A stretch of DNA of 64,000 nt from Neelides folsomi. Its lineage: Eukaryota; Arthropoda; Collembola; Neelipleona; Neelidae. Below are positions 11,476 to 24,900 of the stretch, piece by piece (the stretch's first letter is position 1; each line of letters opens with the position of its first letter). The position numbers were made by a program, and so were the translations under genes. The stretch lies in contig JAQGBZ010000022.1 of NCBI GenBank assembly GCA_034687125.1, positions 248,001-312,000 on the forward strand. The letters run 5' to 3'. Below the pieces are notes generated by a model, which saw only the letters and a list, made by a program, of their open reading frames with translations, was not told the origin of the DNA and ran no database searches.

Positions 11476-14400
11476 CTACATTTGCTCTCGAATTTCCATC
11501 AAAAGCTTCTTTGCATATTCAGAATATTTCATTTTTTGAAGTTCAACCACCACCACCTTTTTCCTTGATTCGCCCTACAAGAAAATCAAACAGTTCAAAT
11601 TTAAATAAAGATCATTTGTTCTTACGTTATAAGTCTCCGTCTTCGATCTGAATTTGGCGATGTAATTGTTGAAGAGAGCATTTTTAACAACTACGTCAAA
11701 CTCGCCAGAATTTTCTTTCTGCATCTGACCCAATTCGTCTGATTTACCGTTAAGTATCGCTTCAGCTGTTTCGTTGAAACATGTAGCCCAAACATTATCA
11801 AAGTTGTCGCCAAAATTAACCTTAAGGAATAAAAAAAATGAATTATAAAATGAATGTAAATGTTATGCATAATAAATTAAATGGATATAAAATAAGATAA
11901 ATCGAAAATTAATAAAATTATTAAAAGCACAATTTATCAAATTCTAATCAATTTTTAATACTTACACTGAGCATAAACCTCCACTTGAATGAATCATAAT
12001 CTTTGTCACACTTCTCACACCGATATAATCCATTTTGGTTATCAATAACTTTTTTGTTACAATTTGGTCCAGGACAAGCTGTATAACAAGTGTTTTCTCG
12101 TCGGATAGCGACAATAGTGACTTTGGATGTAAAGTAGTCACCCTTTTCTGGTTCCTGTCCTGCATCCATCGAATTCGCTTCCTTGAGTGTTTTCCACACA
12201 GTTGTTCCTTAATAAAATAAAATAATTGAAAATATACAATAAAATTATTATAATTTTTAAACGATTAATAAATACATATATAAACTATTAAAAATTGTGT
12301 ACCTCCACCCCCTGCTCTTGAATTGACACTAAGACTTTGAGTTGACATTTTATTTCCCTCATTATCAAACCAGCCACGAAGTATATGAGCTTCTTGCATA
12401 TCTGGGTTCACCTGAACAATTATTTAATTATTGTTTGATTTCATCATAATATAGTAGGTATTTATAATTAATTATAAATCTATTCTTCATAGACTAAGTT
12501 TGTAATATCATATATGTAATGTACTTGAAAAACAGACGATTGACCAACGGAAAGAGATTTTCCACTGAAATCTGAAACTTTTGCTCCTTTAATTGCAATT
12601 ACAGGTTGTGAATCGTCTTCAAAGTCCTTAGCAATTGCATCCCATAGAGTAACGCTAACCTAATAAATTCACCAATTGATCGTTAAATGATAAATAATTA
12701 AATGAAATCAAAGATCAGTATTGGTGGTAATTATTAAATAAATCTGTAATCTTCTCACCTCTCGGCCACTTTGATCCACAAGTAAGATATCTCTTTTTGT
12801 CATTTCTTTATTATCACTTTTTCGATGAAGTGTTTGGATTTCTCCTCTTGATTTGCAAATTCCAATCGTGTCTAATACCATCAAAAATAAATATGAAATC
12901 GTAAAGGCATAATTGAATTTTATAATTTATTGGGAATTACCGATGTACGCATTTGCCTCTGCATTCTCAATATCGGCAATTTTCACAAAGTTAAAGGTCA
13001 TTGCAGGAATAGAATCGTCCTGAACTTGCCACAATTCTGTTTCATTTCCGAATGAAATTTCGTAATCGTGAGGAATACTGGTAAAATTTTTGTTGGCTAT
13101 CTTCACTTGAAATTTTGTAATGATATAAACTTGCCCGATCTGAAATGAGTGATTAATTAGGGTTATTCAATATTTGATTGAATTACATTTTGTCAATGAA
13201 AGTAAACATTTGAGGATTTGACCCTTTCAAAAAAAATATTCTAAATGTAAGTCAAATACTTCGACTCTGTCGAAATGTTCATCTACAGCCTCTTTAAAAA
13301 GTGTACAACGAATCTCTCCAGAGTCATCCAGCAAATCCATACTAAAGAGCTTTCCTTCACCACGAGAATTGGACCAATGTTTGACCGGAGTTTTATTCAC
13401 AACTCGAGCTTTAATTGAAACTCGCCTAAAACAAGTTTTTTAAAATGCTGTAACTTTAAGACTTGGGGAAATAATTTTTTTTCTTACTGGTTGTAAGGAG
13501 TAATATCCTTTATTGGGATGCAATCAACATTAGTTGGAGCAGAACGTTGAACATTCTGCATTTTGTTCAATGTGTCTTGATTTCCGAACCCTTTGTTGCC
13601 TGGAGACCCCGATTTGTTGAAATTTCCGGCAATTCTGCTCATTTCAGTGGATTTTCCATATGGTGTTGTTGGTCCTTTGTTGTTTGATGCTGATGAATTA
13701 TTTGAACCTACAGAAAAGAAAATTACACAACATGTTAATAATAAAATTTTTAAAACCGATACTTAATCGAGAAATAAAGTTTCACCATTCATGCCATTTC
13801 CATTTCCACTATTTGAAGTAGAAGTTACGATAGGTTTTTGAACAAGATCTTTATTTGACTCATTCCATACGACTGGATTTCCAAGTTTCACGTTAACTTC
13901 GTTTCCTTTCTTCAAAACAGTCAACTCCAAAATTATCAAAACTTTCCTAAATTTAAATATAAAAAATATTATTTTAATTTAATACAAATTATATTTAAAT
14001 AATGCATCTGCCATTCGAGTTTCAATCAGTTATTTATTTGCGATGTTATACTCTAGCCTTTTCAAATATAAAGTGCATATTTCACCTGTCTTGATTCCCA
14101 CTGATTTGATTTGCAATCATCTTATCAGCACGAAATATACAGTAGTTATCTAATGTTCCTTCAGGAATCATATGATTCAGCTGAGTGGCAAGCATTGCAA
14201 AGGTGTGAGAATGAACTCCATCAGATATTTGCATACGAAATCGGTCGGTTCCACCCTGACCTGAGATTTTTTTCGAGCCCTTTATAAAGTAAACAACAAT
14301 TACATCCACAAGGCACGAGAGTATATATTTCTAAACTGTAATATTGGAAATACTGAAAGTATTATATTACCAAGTATTGAAAAATGGGCTTGTCGACTTC

Positions 14401-14573
14401 TTGGCCTTCTAACATACTCTGTAAAAATTAATAAATATCCAAATTAAATATCTTTCTCCCCTTTTCATTATGAAATTAGAGAATATTGAGTCAATGACCA
14501 AAAATTATTAAGCGTATTCTCTATAATATATAATACTTACATTGACGGCTCCAACTGTAAGCATAGACTCCAT
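11476..14573 (-). CDS. RPA1: Replication protein A 70-kDa subunit (complete)
   Basis: Large subunit of the RPA heterotrimer, the nuclear single-stranded DNA binding protein of replication, repair and recombination. Thirteen exons join in frame to 637 residues, near the usual family length: 14541-14573, 14371-14418, 14086-14279, 13786-13946, 13488-13707, 13260-13425, 12941-13139, 12759-12871, 12525-12659, 12303-12411, 11966-12207, 11626-11820, 11476-11574. The start is the ATG at 14573 ([10 protein letters not shown]), matching the short N-terminus of the family. Residues 1-110 form the N-terminal OB fold. A Ser/Asn/Gly-rich linker follows to about 205. DBD-A begins near [12 protein letters not shown], then DBD-B. 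DBD-C near the C-terminus carries a four-cysteine zinc ribbon: CPGPNC near residues 504-509 and CEKC near 523-526. The protein ends in [10 protein letters not shown]. Confidence 0.95.
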
Positions 14574-15079
14574 GTTTTTGAAATAATTATCAATTGAATG
14601 ATAATGAAGATATCGTAAGTCAACTCAAAACAATAGTTTCCTAAAAAATAATTCGCGGACAATTGACAATTCACGTTCTCTTTTTCCTTTCTTTTCCTTT
14701 ATGATTTGCTTTTTCTCGACGAACAAAACGATTCCCCGCTTTAACCTCTACCTTCCCTCTATTCCAATTTCTTGGTATATTTTCATTGCACCATCTCATT
14801 GTCGCATAATGCCCATATGACTTTCTCTTCATAATATCCATTGAAGTAAAGTCAGTCTTGTATTTATTTAGGTAAAAGTTAAATAAAAATTAATAAATAG
14901 GAGATAACGAGATAAAGGAGATGTTTGTAGATAATATCATATTAGGTATGTATATAAAATATAAATATATGTATGTATTTGTGTGTTGATTAGATGCTGC
15001 ATCATCGTAATTAAATGATTTTCATTAATAAGATTGGGTTCGTTGGTCGTTAAAAAAGTAAGATCATTATGACCCTAAA

Positions 15080-15464
15080 GTCACGTTAGTGATCGGCGCC
15101 TTCGACAGTGAAACTTGATGAATTGCACAAAGGAAAGTTAAACGTGACATCTCTGACCATTAATCCCTGCTGCTAAAGACTTCTCCGTTCTCCTGATTTT
15201 CGATTGAAAAGGGTCATCCAAGTCATTCATCCGTATTTTACTGACATTGCTTTTCAAAGGTAAGTTATTTTAATTGATTTTTGTAACGCTCATGGTATTA
15301 TCTGTAAAATAATATTACAATTAAAATAATAATTATTATGTTATTTTGTAACCACAAAGTAAAACAAAGATTATAAGGAGTGAGGGGTTTAAAAATGTGA
15401 AAACGTAATTTCCTCAATACACAGAACCTACAGTAATCATTTTTAACCATTTTCAGCCATGGCT
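15080..15464 (+). promoter_or_regulatory. Candidate + strand 5' UTR exon and start-codon micro-exon, divergent from RPA1
   Basis: A less AT-rich stretch ends in a consensus donor (CAAAG then GTAAGT, exon end 15259). It is followed by a good acceptor (AACCATTTTCAG) and an 8-base exon CCATGGCT at 15457-15464, itself followed by GTAAGT. This would place ATG GCT (Met-Ala) at 15459, a common way for housekeeping genes to split off their start codon. The bases around the micro-exon form the 12-bp palindrome CAGCCATGGCTG. No downstream coding exon on this strand was found in the window, so the gene remains hypothetical. Confidence 0.3.
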
Positions 15465-15551
15465 GTAAGTATTTATGTTAGATGAATGATGATAGTGAAT
15501 CGTAAAATCAATGATGTTGATGCTACAAACTTAATTCATCATTTTAAGCTT

Positions 15552-15584
15552 TTTATTCAAATTGATTCCTAATTATTTTTTATT
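15552..15584 (-). terminator. Candidate polyadenylation signals of sallimus
   Basis: Two TTTATT hexamers on the + strand (AATAAA on the - strand) lie at 15579-15584 and 15552-15557, about 200-230 bases beyond the stop codon at 15783. Confidence 0.45.
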
Positions 15585-15690
15585 AACTGAATTATTGCGA
15601 TAATTAGTTAAATGTTGAAGAACGGGTATTAATAGGACATTAAAGAGTCGTGTTAGATTCGTGGAGAGTTAAGGCATTATGAAACGAATG

Positions 15691-15714
15691 GCTACTGCTA
15701 CTGCTACAGCTACA
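15691..15714. repeat. Short GCTACT/GCTACA microsatellite
   Basis: Imperfect trinucleotide-based repeat of GCTACT-type units in the sallimus 3' UTR. It gives an antisense open frame an Ala-Thr-rich start that imitates a signal peptide. Confidence 0.7.
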
Positions 15715-15782
15715 ACTCTACTTGTTATCGTTCTGTCCATCGGTCCTTTTAATCGTCAACAACAAATCAAATTAGTATCTTT

Positions 15783-15994
15783 TCATTTGAAAAGTTCTCT
15801 CGCAAAATACCAAATTCGGAAGAAGTATTCGTTTCTTCGTAAGAGGACAGCTCTCGAGTGGAACCGAATGTCAGCATCCATATTTGATTCCCTCATCCAG
15901 GAAGTCGTCGTCTCTGTCATTGAGATCGAAGGAGTCTCCTTCTCCTCTAAAGGCCTTAGCGATGATGTATCTGAAACAGTTTCATATGCGCTTG
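15783..15994 (-). other. sls: Last exon of sallimus (C-terminal tail and stop)
   Basis: The donor at 16090 leaves phase 1. The acceptor GATATTTTAG before 15994 continues the frame for about 70 residues to TGA at 15783-15785. The tail starts ASAYETVSDTSSLRPLEE, is Ser/Thr/Glu-rich, and ends in an aromatic, basic stretch, RRNEYFFRIWYFARELFK. The acceptor has a weak pyrimidine tract and no homologue of the tail is recalled, so this exon is less certain than the rest. Confidence 0.6.
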
Positions 15995-18900
15995 CTAAAA
16001 TATCTCAATTTGTGAATAATGAATGGATGAGATTTTTGGCTATGCTATGCTTTTGACGAATATTCAACCCTTTTATAAGAATCTATTTACCTTGTCGTCG
16101 GACAATTTTAATTGGTTCATCCGACTCAAGAGGCTCACTCAGCCCGACCTCATTTTTAGCGTAAATTCTTAGGACGTATTCGTGGTTATCCTTCGAAGAC
16201 GATCACAATAAAAATTAAATACTTAATGCTTGTAAAATATAATTTCATCATTATATGAATATTTATATAATGTATTAATATTTAAAGTAACGTAGAATTT
16301 AATAAATTGTACTTGGAGGTCTCGAACGGTTAATTTTTGAACGTCAGCGAGAACCTGCCCCACTTCAATCCACATTGTTTTCTTCACGTCCCTTATAGCA
16401 ATCGTGTAGCCTTCAATTGCAGATCCTCCATCCGACTCAGGGATACCCCATTCAATCAAGATGGTATTAGGGGAAATTTGCCTAGTCTCGAGTGGTGCAG
16501 TTGGAGGTGATGGTGGCGCTAATTTAAGTCGAGAATTTTAATCTCAAAACATATTTAAAGATTAATCTTAAGGAAAAAGTAGGACATACTAGCATGAGTT
16601 TTAAGTCGAACTCGTTCAGTTTCCACTGATGGTCCCACTCCAATTGAGTTTTCTGCTGCTACCCTGAAGATATACTCGCTTTGTTTAAGATTTTGAATGC
16701 ACCACAAAGTAACTGAAGATTCCAAAGTCATCATTCTTTCCCATGTTATATTGAAATCTTCCAATCCTATTCTTTGCGATTCTATCACATATCCTAAAAT
16801 TGACAGCTCACCGTTAATTTTATTTCAATTCAATTTTTCTTAATTTTGATAAAATTGACAACAATAATTATATAATTAGATTAATTGAGCATATTTCATA
16901 TATTTAGGTAAACCGGTCAACTCGGCTCCTCCTGTGCTGGCTGGCGGCCCCCATTGTAAAGTCACACTTCTACTTGTGATGTTTGAAATTTCCACATTGG
17001 TTGGAGCGGATGGAACGGCTGCAATAAAACAAAAGAAATGTAAGCCGACTTATATGTAATATTATACAAGGTAAATATGTATTTTTATAAAAGGGTTTAA
17101 GAAGTTTATAAATGAAGATAAGAAATTGCTCGCTTTGTCTAAAATATTTCCCATTGAGAAAAAATAGTACATCCTCTAACTCTAATCCTTGTTTCAATAA
17201 TAATTAAAAGGTATTCATTGTGGCAGAGTATAGGATATTTTGAGAATGGTTCCCACTTCCCAAAATATGAATGGCTTTAAAGGGTTGAGTTTTAACTCCA
17301 ATGATAGTATTTGCGTGATAAGAGTATATATAAGAAATAAAGGTAATAATAGAATTTAGGCTTACTTATTCTCCTTCCAACAACGATATTATCGTCGGGT
17401 GTAAAAGGTTGACTTTGACCAATTTTGTTAATAGCAAAGATTCTGATGTTCCATGAACTACTCTTTTTCAATCCTTCTATCATGAAGGAAGTCTTTTGAG
17501 TCGTTCCGCATTTTCCCCAAGCTTTCTTCCCAGTTTCCCTTTTCTCGATCAAATATTCAGTAATTTCGGAACCGCCATTGGTTTCAGGAATTGTCCATTT
17601 AATAGTAAAGGAAGTTTCCGCCATTCCTAAGACTTCAAGTGGACCCCTTGGAGGACTTGGAACGTCTAAATTAATTTTATAGTAAAGGTTTAAAAATTAC
17701 AATATCCTTTTATTTTGGTGAAATGTATCAAAATTATCTAAAAACTTTGAGTTAAATTGTTTTACCGAATTGAGATTTTATAAGGATGACGTCTGATTCA
17801 AGTCCGTCTCCTTTACCAATTGGATTTTCAGCAGCCACACGGAACATATACTCTTCTCCCTCCATGAGTTTTTGGATGCAGTAGGATGTAATTTCACTGT
17901 CAACGTCTGCTACCTGTTTCAGACAAGTTAGCATGTTTATTAGAAAGTTGCTTGTTTCACAAATTCAAACGCAAATTGAAAAATTGGACCCGGTGAAGTG
18001 ATTGATGTCAAAGTTAAACTTGTGTGACGTGATACCTTGGCCCAATTTGATTTTCCAGCTTCGCATTTTTCAATGGAATATTTACTAATTTCCAATCCAC
18101 CGTCATCTACAGGTGGTTTCCATTCTATCGTGACTTTGTCGTTCTCGATCGACTTCACCACAAGTTGTTCAGGAGCACTTGGCTTATCTGAAAAACGTTA
18201 TTCGAACATGAAAGAAAGTGAAGTGTCAGAAAAGCGCACACGGATCACAAGAAAACAGCAAAATGTAAAATACCAATTATCAATTCCCGTCCAGGGGAAA
18301 CAGATTTACTTCGGCTTCTTCTATCGGAATCATCTGAAGTTGGAAGGGTCGGAAAGAGCAAACGAACAAAAAAGACAAAAGACGAATGTATTGGGTCAAG
18401 ACAAGAGAAAAATGGCTAGTATTTAAATAGTATTTATGTGCTGTTCCCAATGACTGATAATGAGTGAGTGCTGATAAAAGGAGAGTGAAGAAAGTGAAGA
18501 TGAGCATAAGTATTTAATGGTATTTAATTTTGAAAGTGAAAATTAAGATAGTGCAAAGTGGCGTGATGTGAAATTGTTCAAATAAAAAGATATAGAAAAT
18601 GTATTACAATTATTCTTCTTGTGAAATGTTGAAAATTAAAAGTGAAATAAGGGGGTTAGTTTTAATGGAGCACTCCTTTTATTAGCCAAACTGAACTCAA
18701 ATTCTCAAATCTCAGCCCCAAACACGAGGGATGAGAAATGTCAACTATTTAATGGAAAGCAAAGTTAATAATCTTACCGAGAACACGGAGCTGGAATTGA
18801 AGCTCCGAGGATCCTGCCTTGTTCTCAGCCACGACTGTATAAGTCCCCGTGTCGGTCTTTTCGAGCGAATATATTGCAAGCTCAATGGAGCTCTCATCAT

Positions 18901-21900
18901 CGTGGATTATAAAATGTTTGTCTGCAGCTAACTCTGAATTATCCTTCAAAATTTTCGAAACGGCTTTGGGATGAGAGATTATCTCTACTTTGAATTTGTA
19001 CTGGGATTTAATTCGTTGTTTTTGATTAATTTCCGTATCACTCCTCAAGATTGGTTTATCTAAAAAGTCATCCATAGTCAAGAATTTGCTCATTTTAACA
19101 ATATAAAAAACATAATTAAATATTTTATTAAATTAATTTCACCTTGAATAATTAAAGTACAAGATGTTTCTACACTTCCACTGGCATTAGTGGCTTTACA
19201 AACATATTTTCCTTCTGAATCCACTTTAGTCTTAATGGAATATTTACAGATTTTCCCTTGTTCTGTTGAAGGCTTGATCTTACGGCCATTCTTAGTCCTA
19301 AGAATAAAGTGTTAATATAAAGTTATCCCATAATGTGCGCGTATTGTGATACTGATGTGATTTTACCATTCAATCGAAGGTTGTGGAACACCTCCGAATA
19401 CACAAACAAGTTCAATATCTTCGCCAACTCCTGCAGTTTTATCCGACAGAGCTTCGATGACATGGGGTTTCTCTTCTTTCACAGGTTTGCATATTTTAAT
19501 ATATTTGGTCGTTTGACTAGCTTCAGATTTCCCAATTGCATTTACGGCAGAAACTCGGAACATGAGTTCAGTGTTTTTCGTAAGTTTTTCTAATTTAAAG
19601 GTGTTGGTGGTAGATTCTACTTGAGTCCAACTAAAATACACATTTCATATAAAATCATAAAAATCATTGGACACTCAACTACTCTATTTAGCTAATTATT
19701 AAAAACAAGATTCTTACTTAAGAATCTCGTCCTTTCCATGATACTCAAGGATATAATGAGTAATGGGCGAGTTTCCTTCATTGGTCGGAGCTTTCCAAAA
19801 GAGTGTTAAAGAGGTATCCTCAACCTCGACAACATCAGGCGTACCAGGTGGGCTTGGTTTATCTAAATAAGATTAAAATTTTTATGATTAGTCGCATTCC
19901 AATAATTTAAATTGTTCATTACCCAAAACAATGAGATCAAAATAGTCTTCGAGAGAACCGCAATTGTTCTTAAGCCTAATGGTATATCTTCCACCATCAG
20001 ACTCAATGCACTTTTTAATACGCATTATGGATGATTTCTCATCTTTAATTATGGTCACGCGTTCGCTCACGTTCTCTTCGTAATGGAGGAATTCAACGAT
20101 TGATGGTGAGCCTTCGTAACAAATAGTAATTTCGATGTCTTCTTCCTTTTTGTACTTGTATACTTTCTCAATCTTTGTGAATTTTGGTAAGGTCTCCACA
20201 ACTAAATTGAAATTATTCCCCATTAAAACCTTGTCCGAACTATTTGATTGTGTATCATACATACATAATATAAATATGTAAGTAGGTATACATGTTTCGT
20301 AAAAGTACAAATACTTATATGATATGACATTGAAGAAATGCTTATTCGTTACCTTCGATTTTAACTTTGGTAGTTGTTCTAACATTTCCAACTACACAAG
20401 AGAACTCTTTTTCGTCGTCGTGAGAGGCTTTTATCACCTTAAGAGTATGCACCGTTTTCTTGCTTTCAATCTTGTATTTTTTAGTTGACTTTATTTCCTT
20501 TCCATTGCTGCAATTTATACAGTTTATTTTAATACATAAATATAACTTTTAGAAGTGTTTTATAAACATACAAATAAACACTTTTCAAAAAATTGACATT
20601 TTACAAGTTTCATGTGATCTATTGTAAACATAAAAGAGCATATTGGTATCTGTTTCAGCACATACCACATCCATTTAACAGCCATTTCTCTATCAAGTTC
20701 GACAGTTAAAGTCGCATCTTTATCGAGTGCCACTAATGTAAACTCTGGGAGTTTCTTCAACAATTGCACTTGAGATTCTGCAATGTGGAAAGACAATTTA
20801 GTAATGTAAATATAATTAGTATTGTACTATAAAGTAAGTAAATAATTGTCAAATCATTAAAAATACTAAATGGTAAATAGTGATACCTTCGACTTCTAGT
20901 TTAGCCTCTGAAAAGTCGTTGCCAATTGAGCAAGAATAACTACTCTCATCACTTTTTTGACAGTCATAAATCATAAGTCGTTGTCTCTTTCCATCAATCC
21001 CAAGTTGGTAATGTTCAGAGAATTGAATTTCATTCCCATCTTTAAACCATCGAACCATCGCATCTCCCTTGGACAGCTCAATTTCAAAAATGGCAATTTC
21101 GTGTTCCACAACTTTAATGTCTTGAAGCTTTCGTAAAAGTTGTGGTGGGAGTTCTGAAATTAAAGTATTCAATGGTTTATCATTTATCACTATTTTTATA
21201 AAGACTATAATATTTTAAATTCTTATTCTTTATTTTATAAGTATGCTAAAGATGTATTACCAGTGACTGTAAGTTCACTAGTGCACTCCTGATCTCCGAG
21301 CACACAAGTGTATTCTCCTTCATCATGAACGGTAGTCGATTTAATGATGATATGTCGATTCAACTCCTCATTGACGAATTCAATTCGGTCACTTGATTTG
21401 ATCTGTTCCCCATCCTTGTGCCAAGTCACAATTGAGTTTTTACTTGAAACTTTAACGCTGAATTTGACCGTTTGGTTTTCAACAACTTCCTTGTCGGTTA
21501 ATTTTTCAAGGAAATGAGGTGGACCTTTAAAATTACGCAAGAGAATTACAATTTTCTTAAATTTTATTCATTTAAACTTGTAATATTGGTTTGTTACACT
21601 ATGTATTAGTATATGTGTATATTAGTTACCTTCATAAATTAGAGTTGCAGATGTTTGGCATGAACCAAATTTATTCTCTGCTGATAAAACATAATCACCT
21701 TCATCCTCGATTGAGCACTTCATGATTCGTAACATGTAAATATCACCATCTTGTGATACGTCCGAATTGGAGTTTTTGAGATCCACTTTCTTTTCATTGT
21801 GGAACCATGATATATTGGGATTTCCACTAATTCTGGCTTGGAAAGTAACTGAGCCGCCGTCTGAGGTTTGATTTTCTAATGGCTTGACAACTTTTGGACC

Positions 21901-24900
21901 AACTTCAGCAATGACTTCAAGAATCACTTGATTCGTTGCTTGGCCCGCCTTGTTCTTTGCTACAATTTCAAACGTTCCAGATTCTGCTATCTTCACCTTG
22001 CTAATTTGAAGCAAAGCACAATACATATGAACGTCTGCGACAAGGCTTTTGGTAATGCGAGCCGTTTCTTCGATTTCTTTCCCATTGAGGTACCATTTGA
22101 TCTCAGGCTCAGGAACGGCGGCTAATCTCATTTCAATTTCAACTGTCATATTTTCACTCACGGTCATTTTCTTTGGTTTTTGGGAGAATGTAGGAGGAAT
22201 TCCTTCAAGGAGGTCGGCAAGCGAAGATTCCCTAAATACAAACATCGCAAAAATTATATTATGAAACTGGATAAACTGTCTAATAGAATTATTAAAAAAA
22301 TAGTTGTAATTTAGTATTACCGTGATAGGCTTGCTCTTGAAACAATCGTTGATTCTGAACCATGATCACTAAATGGAGCATCAACAATAAGATTAGCTGA
22401 GGTAGTAGCGTGACCAAGTGAATTCTTGGCCACACATGTAATGAGACCAGCATCTTCGGGAAAAACTTCTCTTATGACTAGGGTCGCTACATTATCCTCC
22501 GAATAGAAAATCTAAATATAATTAAGGATAATATTATTTAGATAAGTAAAAATAACCCTCATAAAAATTTAAGTTGAATAGGCTTGTAATTCATTTCAAT
22601 TACCTGAAAGTCTTTTGAAGATTTGATGATTTGAGTTTGTCGGAACCAAGTAATGGAAGGTCGAGGGTTTCCTTCAACTTTGCACTCAAATTGACATTCG
22701 CATCCGTCCGCAACAGTAATTGTAGTAAGTTGAAGCGTAAACTGTGGCGCTTTACCATTCTTAACCTTTTTATCTAGAACGATATTAGGCAATTTAAGTT
22801 ATATAGAATAGAATGATTAAAAACCTAATATTTGATGCTAAAGATTTGTTGAATTATACCTTCGAAAACGACTAGCTTGTCTACTTTTTCCATAAGTTTC
22901 TTTTCAACATATTTGGCATAGTTAGCTTCAGTCATTAAATGACTCGATGGAACCCAACCTTTCTCATCTGTAAGTTGCTTCTTTACAAATGACCACTCGT
23001 CTTGGACTTCTGTAAAATTAAAATGTTTTGCAGTCCATGTAAAGTTAAATGTTCTAAAATCATTATTTTTTTCAATATGTTATGGTAAACAGTAAGTTGA
23101 ACTTCTTTTGTAATACAATTACTTACCAATCAAATAAACCTTTTCTCCTTCGGTTACATTCATTGAGTCTTCATTTTCATTTTGGAATGAGGTGATAACA
23201 TAGAAGAGTTGTTCTTCTGGCAAGCCTTCGAAAATTTCTTCTACTGTGACAGTAAGAGCAGCTTCTACATTTGGAAAATTTTGATAATGAAAAGAAAATA
23301 TCAGTATTAAAATACATAAAAGTATTGAACTAATTATATGTGTAAGTAATAAATTATACTGATAGTTTATAATGATTACAAAATCACCGTCATCAAGTGT
23401 TGGAGCCTTGGCTTTAGGCTTTCTTGGAATTTTCAGCTTCAGAGACTCTTCAATCTCTGATGAAATTTTGGTTTTCTTTTTCTTGATAATTCCAACGCTC
23501 ACTTGCTCTTCGTCTTCTTCATCAACAAGATAAATGCTTGGGAGAGAAGGCTTCTTCTTTTTTAAAGGTAGATTAACATGAGATTCTTCTTCTTCCACTT
23601 CAACCTCTTCTTCAATATCGACATCAACGTCAATTTCCTCTTTTATCACCACTCCCAAACTTGCCTCTTCATCTTCAACGGTGTATGGTTTGGGTTGGGC
23701 CTTCTTTTTGATTTTAACTTTGTAATCTCCCTCAATTTCCTCATACACTTGCTCATTAGATTTAAGAGTGACACTTTCTTCGTCAAGATCTTCTCTAACA
23801 AATGGACGTGGTTTGGGCTTAATCGTCACATTTTCAGACACAAAATCATCCCCCATTGAAGTAGCAGCTTTTGGTTCTTTTTTCAATGTCACTTCTTCTT
23901 CAGTCTCCTCAACGGTGTATGGCTTGGGCTTCTTTTTAGAATCTCGTCGTTTAATTGTAAAGTCACCAGCTTGTTCTTCTGGTTCGTCTTGAGGAACGAA
24001 TTTTTTGATGGAAAGTTCATCTGAAGCTTCCTCGGTTGGTTTTTTCGCTTTCTTTTTCTTTACAACGACTTCCTCAGAGGCTTCTACATCATCTGCCATT
24101 TCCTTTTGTTTCTTTTTCTTGATTGTAACTTCCTCGGAAACTTCTTCAGACCCTTGCCTTGAAACCATTTTCTTGACCGTTGCCTCTGCTGAAGCATCTT
24201 CACTCTTCTTTTTTTTCTTTTTGATTGTGATCTCTTCGCAAGGTTCAGAGGCTTCTTCTGAACCTTGTTTGGCTGGTCGTTGGATTGTGGCTTCTTCTGA
24301 AACTTCTTCAACTGGCTTCTTTTTCTTCTTTTTAATAGTCACTTCCTCGGATACTTCTTCGGATTCTTGCTTAGAAGGCCTTCGAATAGTGGCTTCTTCA
24401 GAAACTTCTGAAGTAGACTTCTTCTTTTTCTTTTTAAGAGTCACGTCTTCAGAAGCTTCAACGGAGTGTTCTTTAACTGATCTTTGAATGGTAGCCTCTT
24501 CGGAAACTTCTGACTTTTGTTTAACAATTCTTTGAATTGTAGCTGAAGCTTCTGAAACTTCTTCAACAGGCTTCTTCTTTTTCTTTTTAATTGTAACTTC
24601 TTCTGAGATTTCCTCAGAATCTTGTTTAATCGGAGCAGGCCTTTGTATTATAGCTTCCTCAGAAACTTCCTCAGTTGGCTTCCTCTTTTTCTTTTTAAGA
24701 GTTACTTCTTCCGACACTTCTTCCGAAACTTGTTTAAAAGGGGCTGGCCTTTGAATTGTAGCTTCCTCGGAAACTTCTTCAGTTGGCTTCTTTTTCTTTT
24801 TAAGAGTTACTTCCTCCGACACTTCTTCCGAATCTTGTTTAACAGGTGCTTGCCGTTGAATTGTAGCTTCCTCGGAAATTTCTTCTGTAGGAACCTTCTT

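Larger units (their letters stand above)
14574..15782. other. Intergenic region between RPA1 and sallimus
   Basis: It holds the RPA1 promoter side (from 14574 rightward) and the sallimus 3' UTR (from 15782 leftward). A pyrimidine-rich stretch near 14680-14760 adjoins RPA1. An AT-rich low-complexity stretch (about 14880-15000) follows. On the + strand there are strong splice-like signals at 15260 and around 15457-15464, described separately. No complete gene is visible. Confidence 0.6.

Noticed and set aside
14280-14330. Extension of RPA1 exon 3 with a hydrophobic stretch ([10 protein letters not shown])
   Set aside because: An acceptor at 14280 joins PIFQYL directly to [10 protein letters not shown], matching the family; the extension would insert a hydrophobic segment never seen in RPA1.
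17130-17180. An intron reading QGLELEDVL identical to part of the helical-domain exon at 38610, with synonymous differences
   Set aside because: The match is only nine residues, does not extend on either side, and given the number of frames compared a chance match is plausible; no in-frame acceptor/donor pair was found.
18190-18510. Open frames on both strands in the 590-bp sallimus intron
   Set aside because: The - strand frame looks like a hydrophobic leader but lacks splice sites in phase; the + strand frame is partly a mirror of the FN3 exon.
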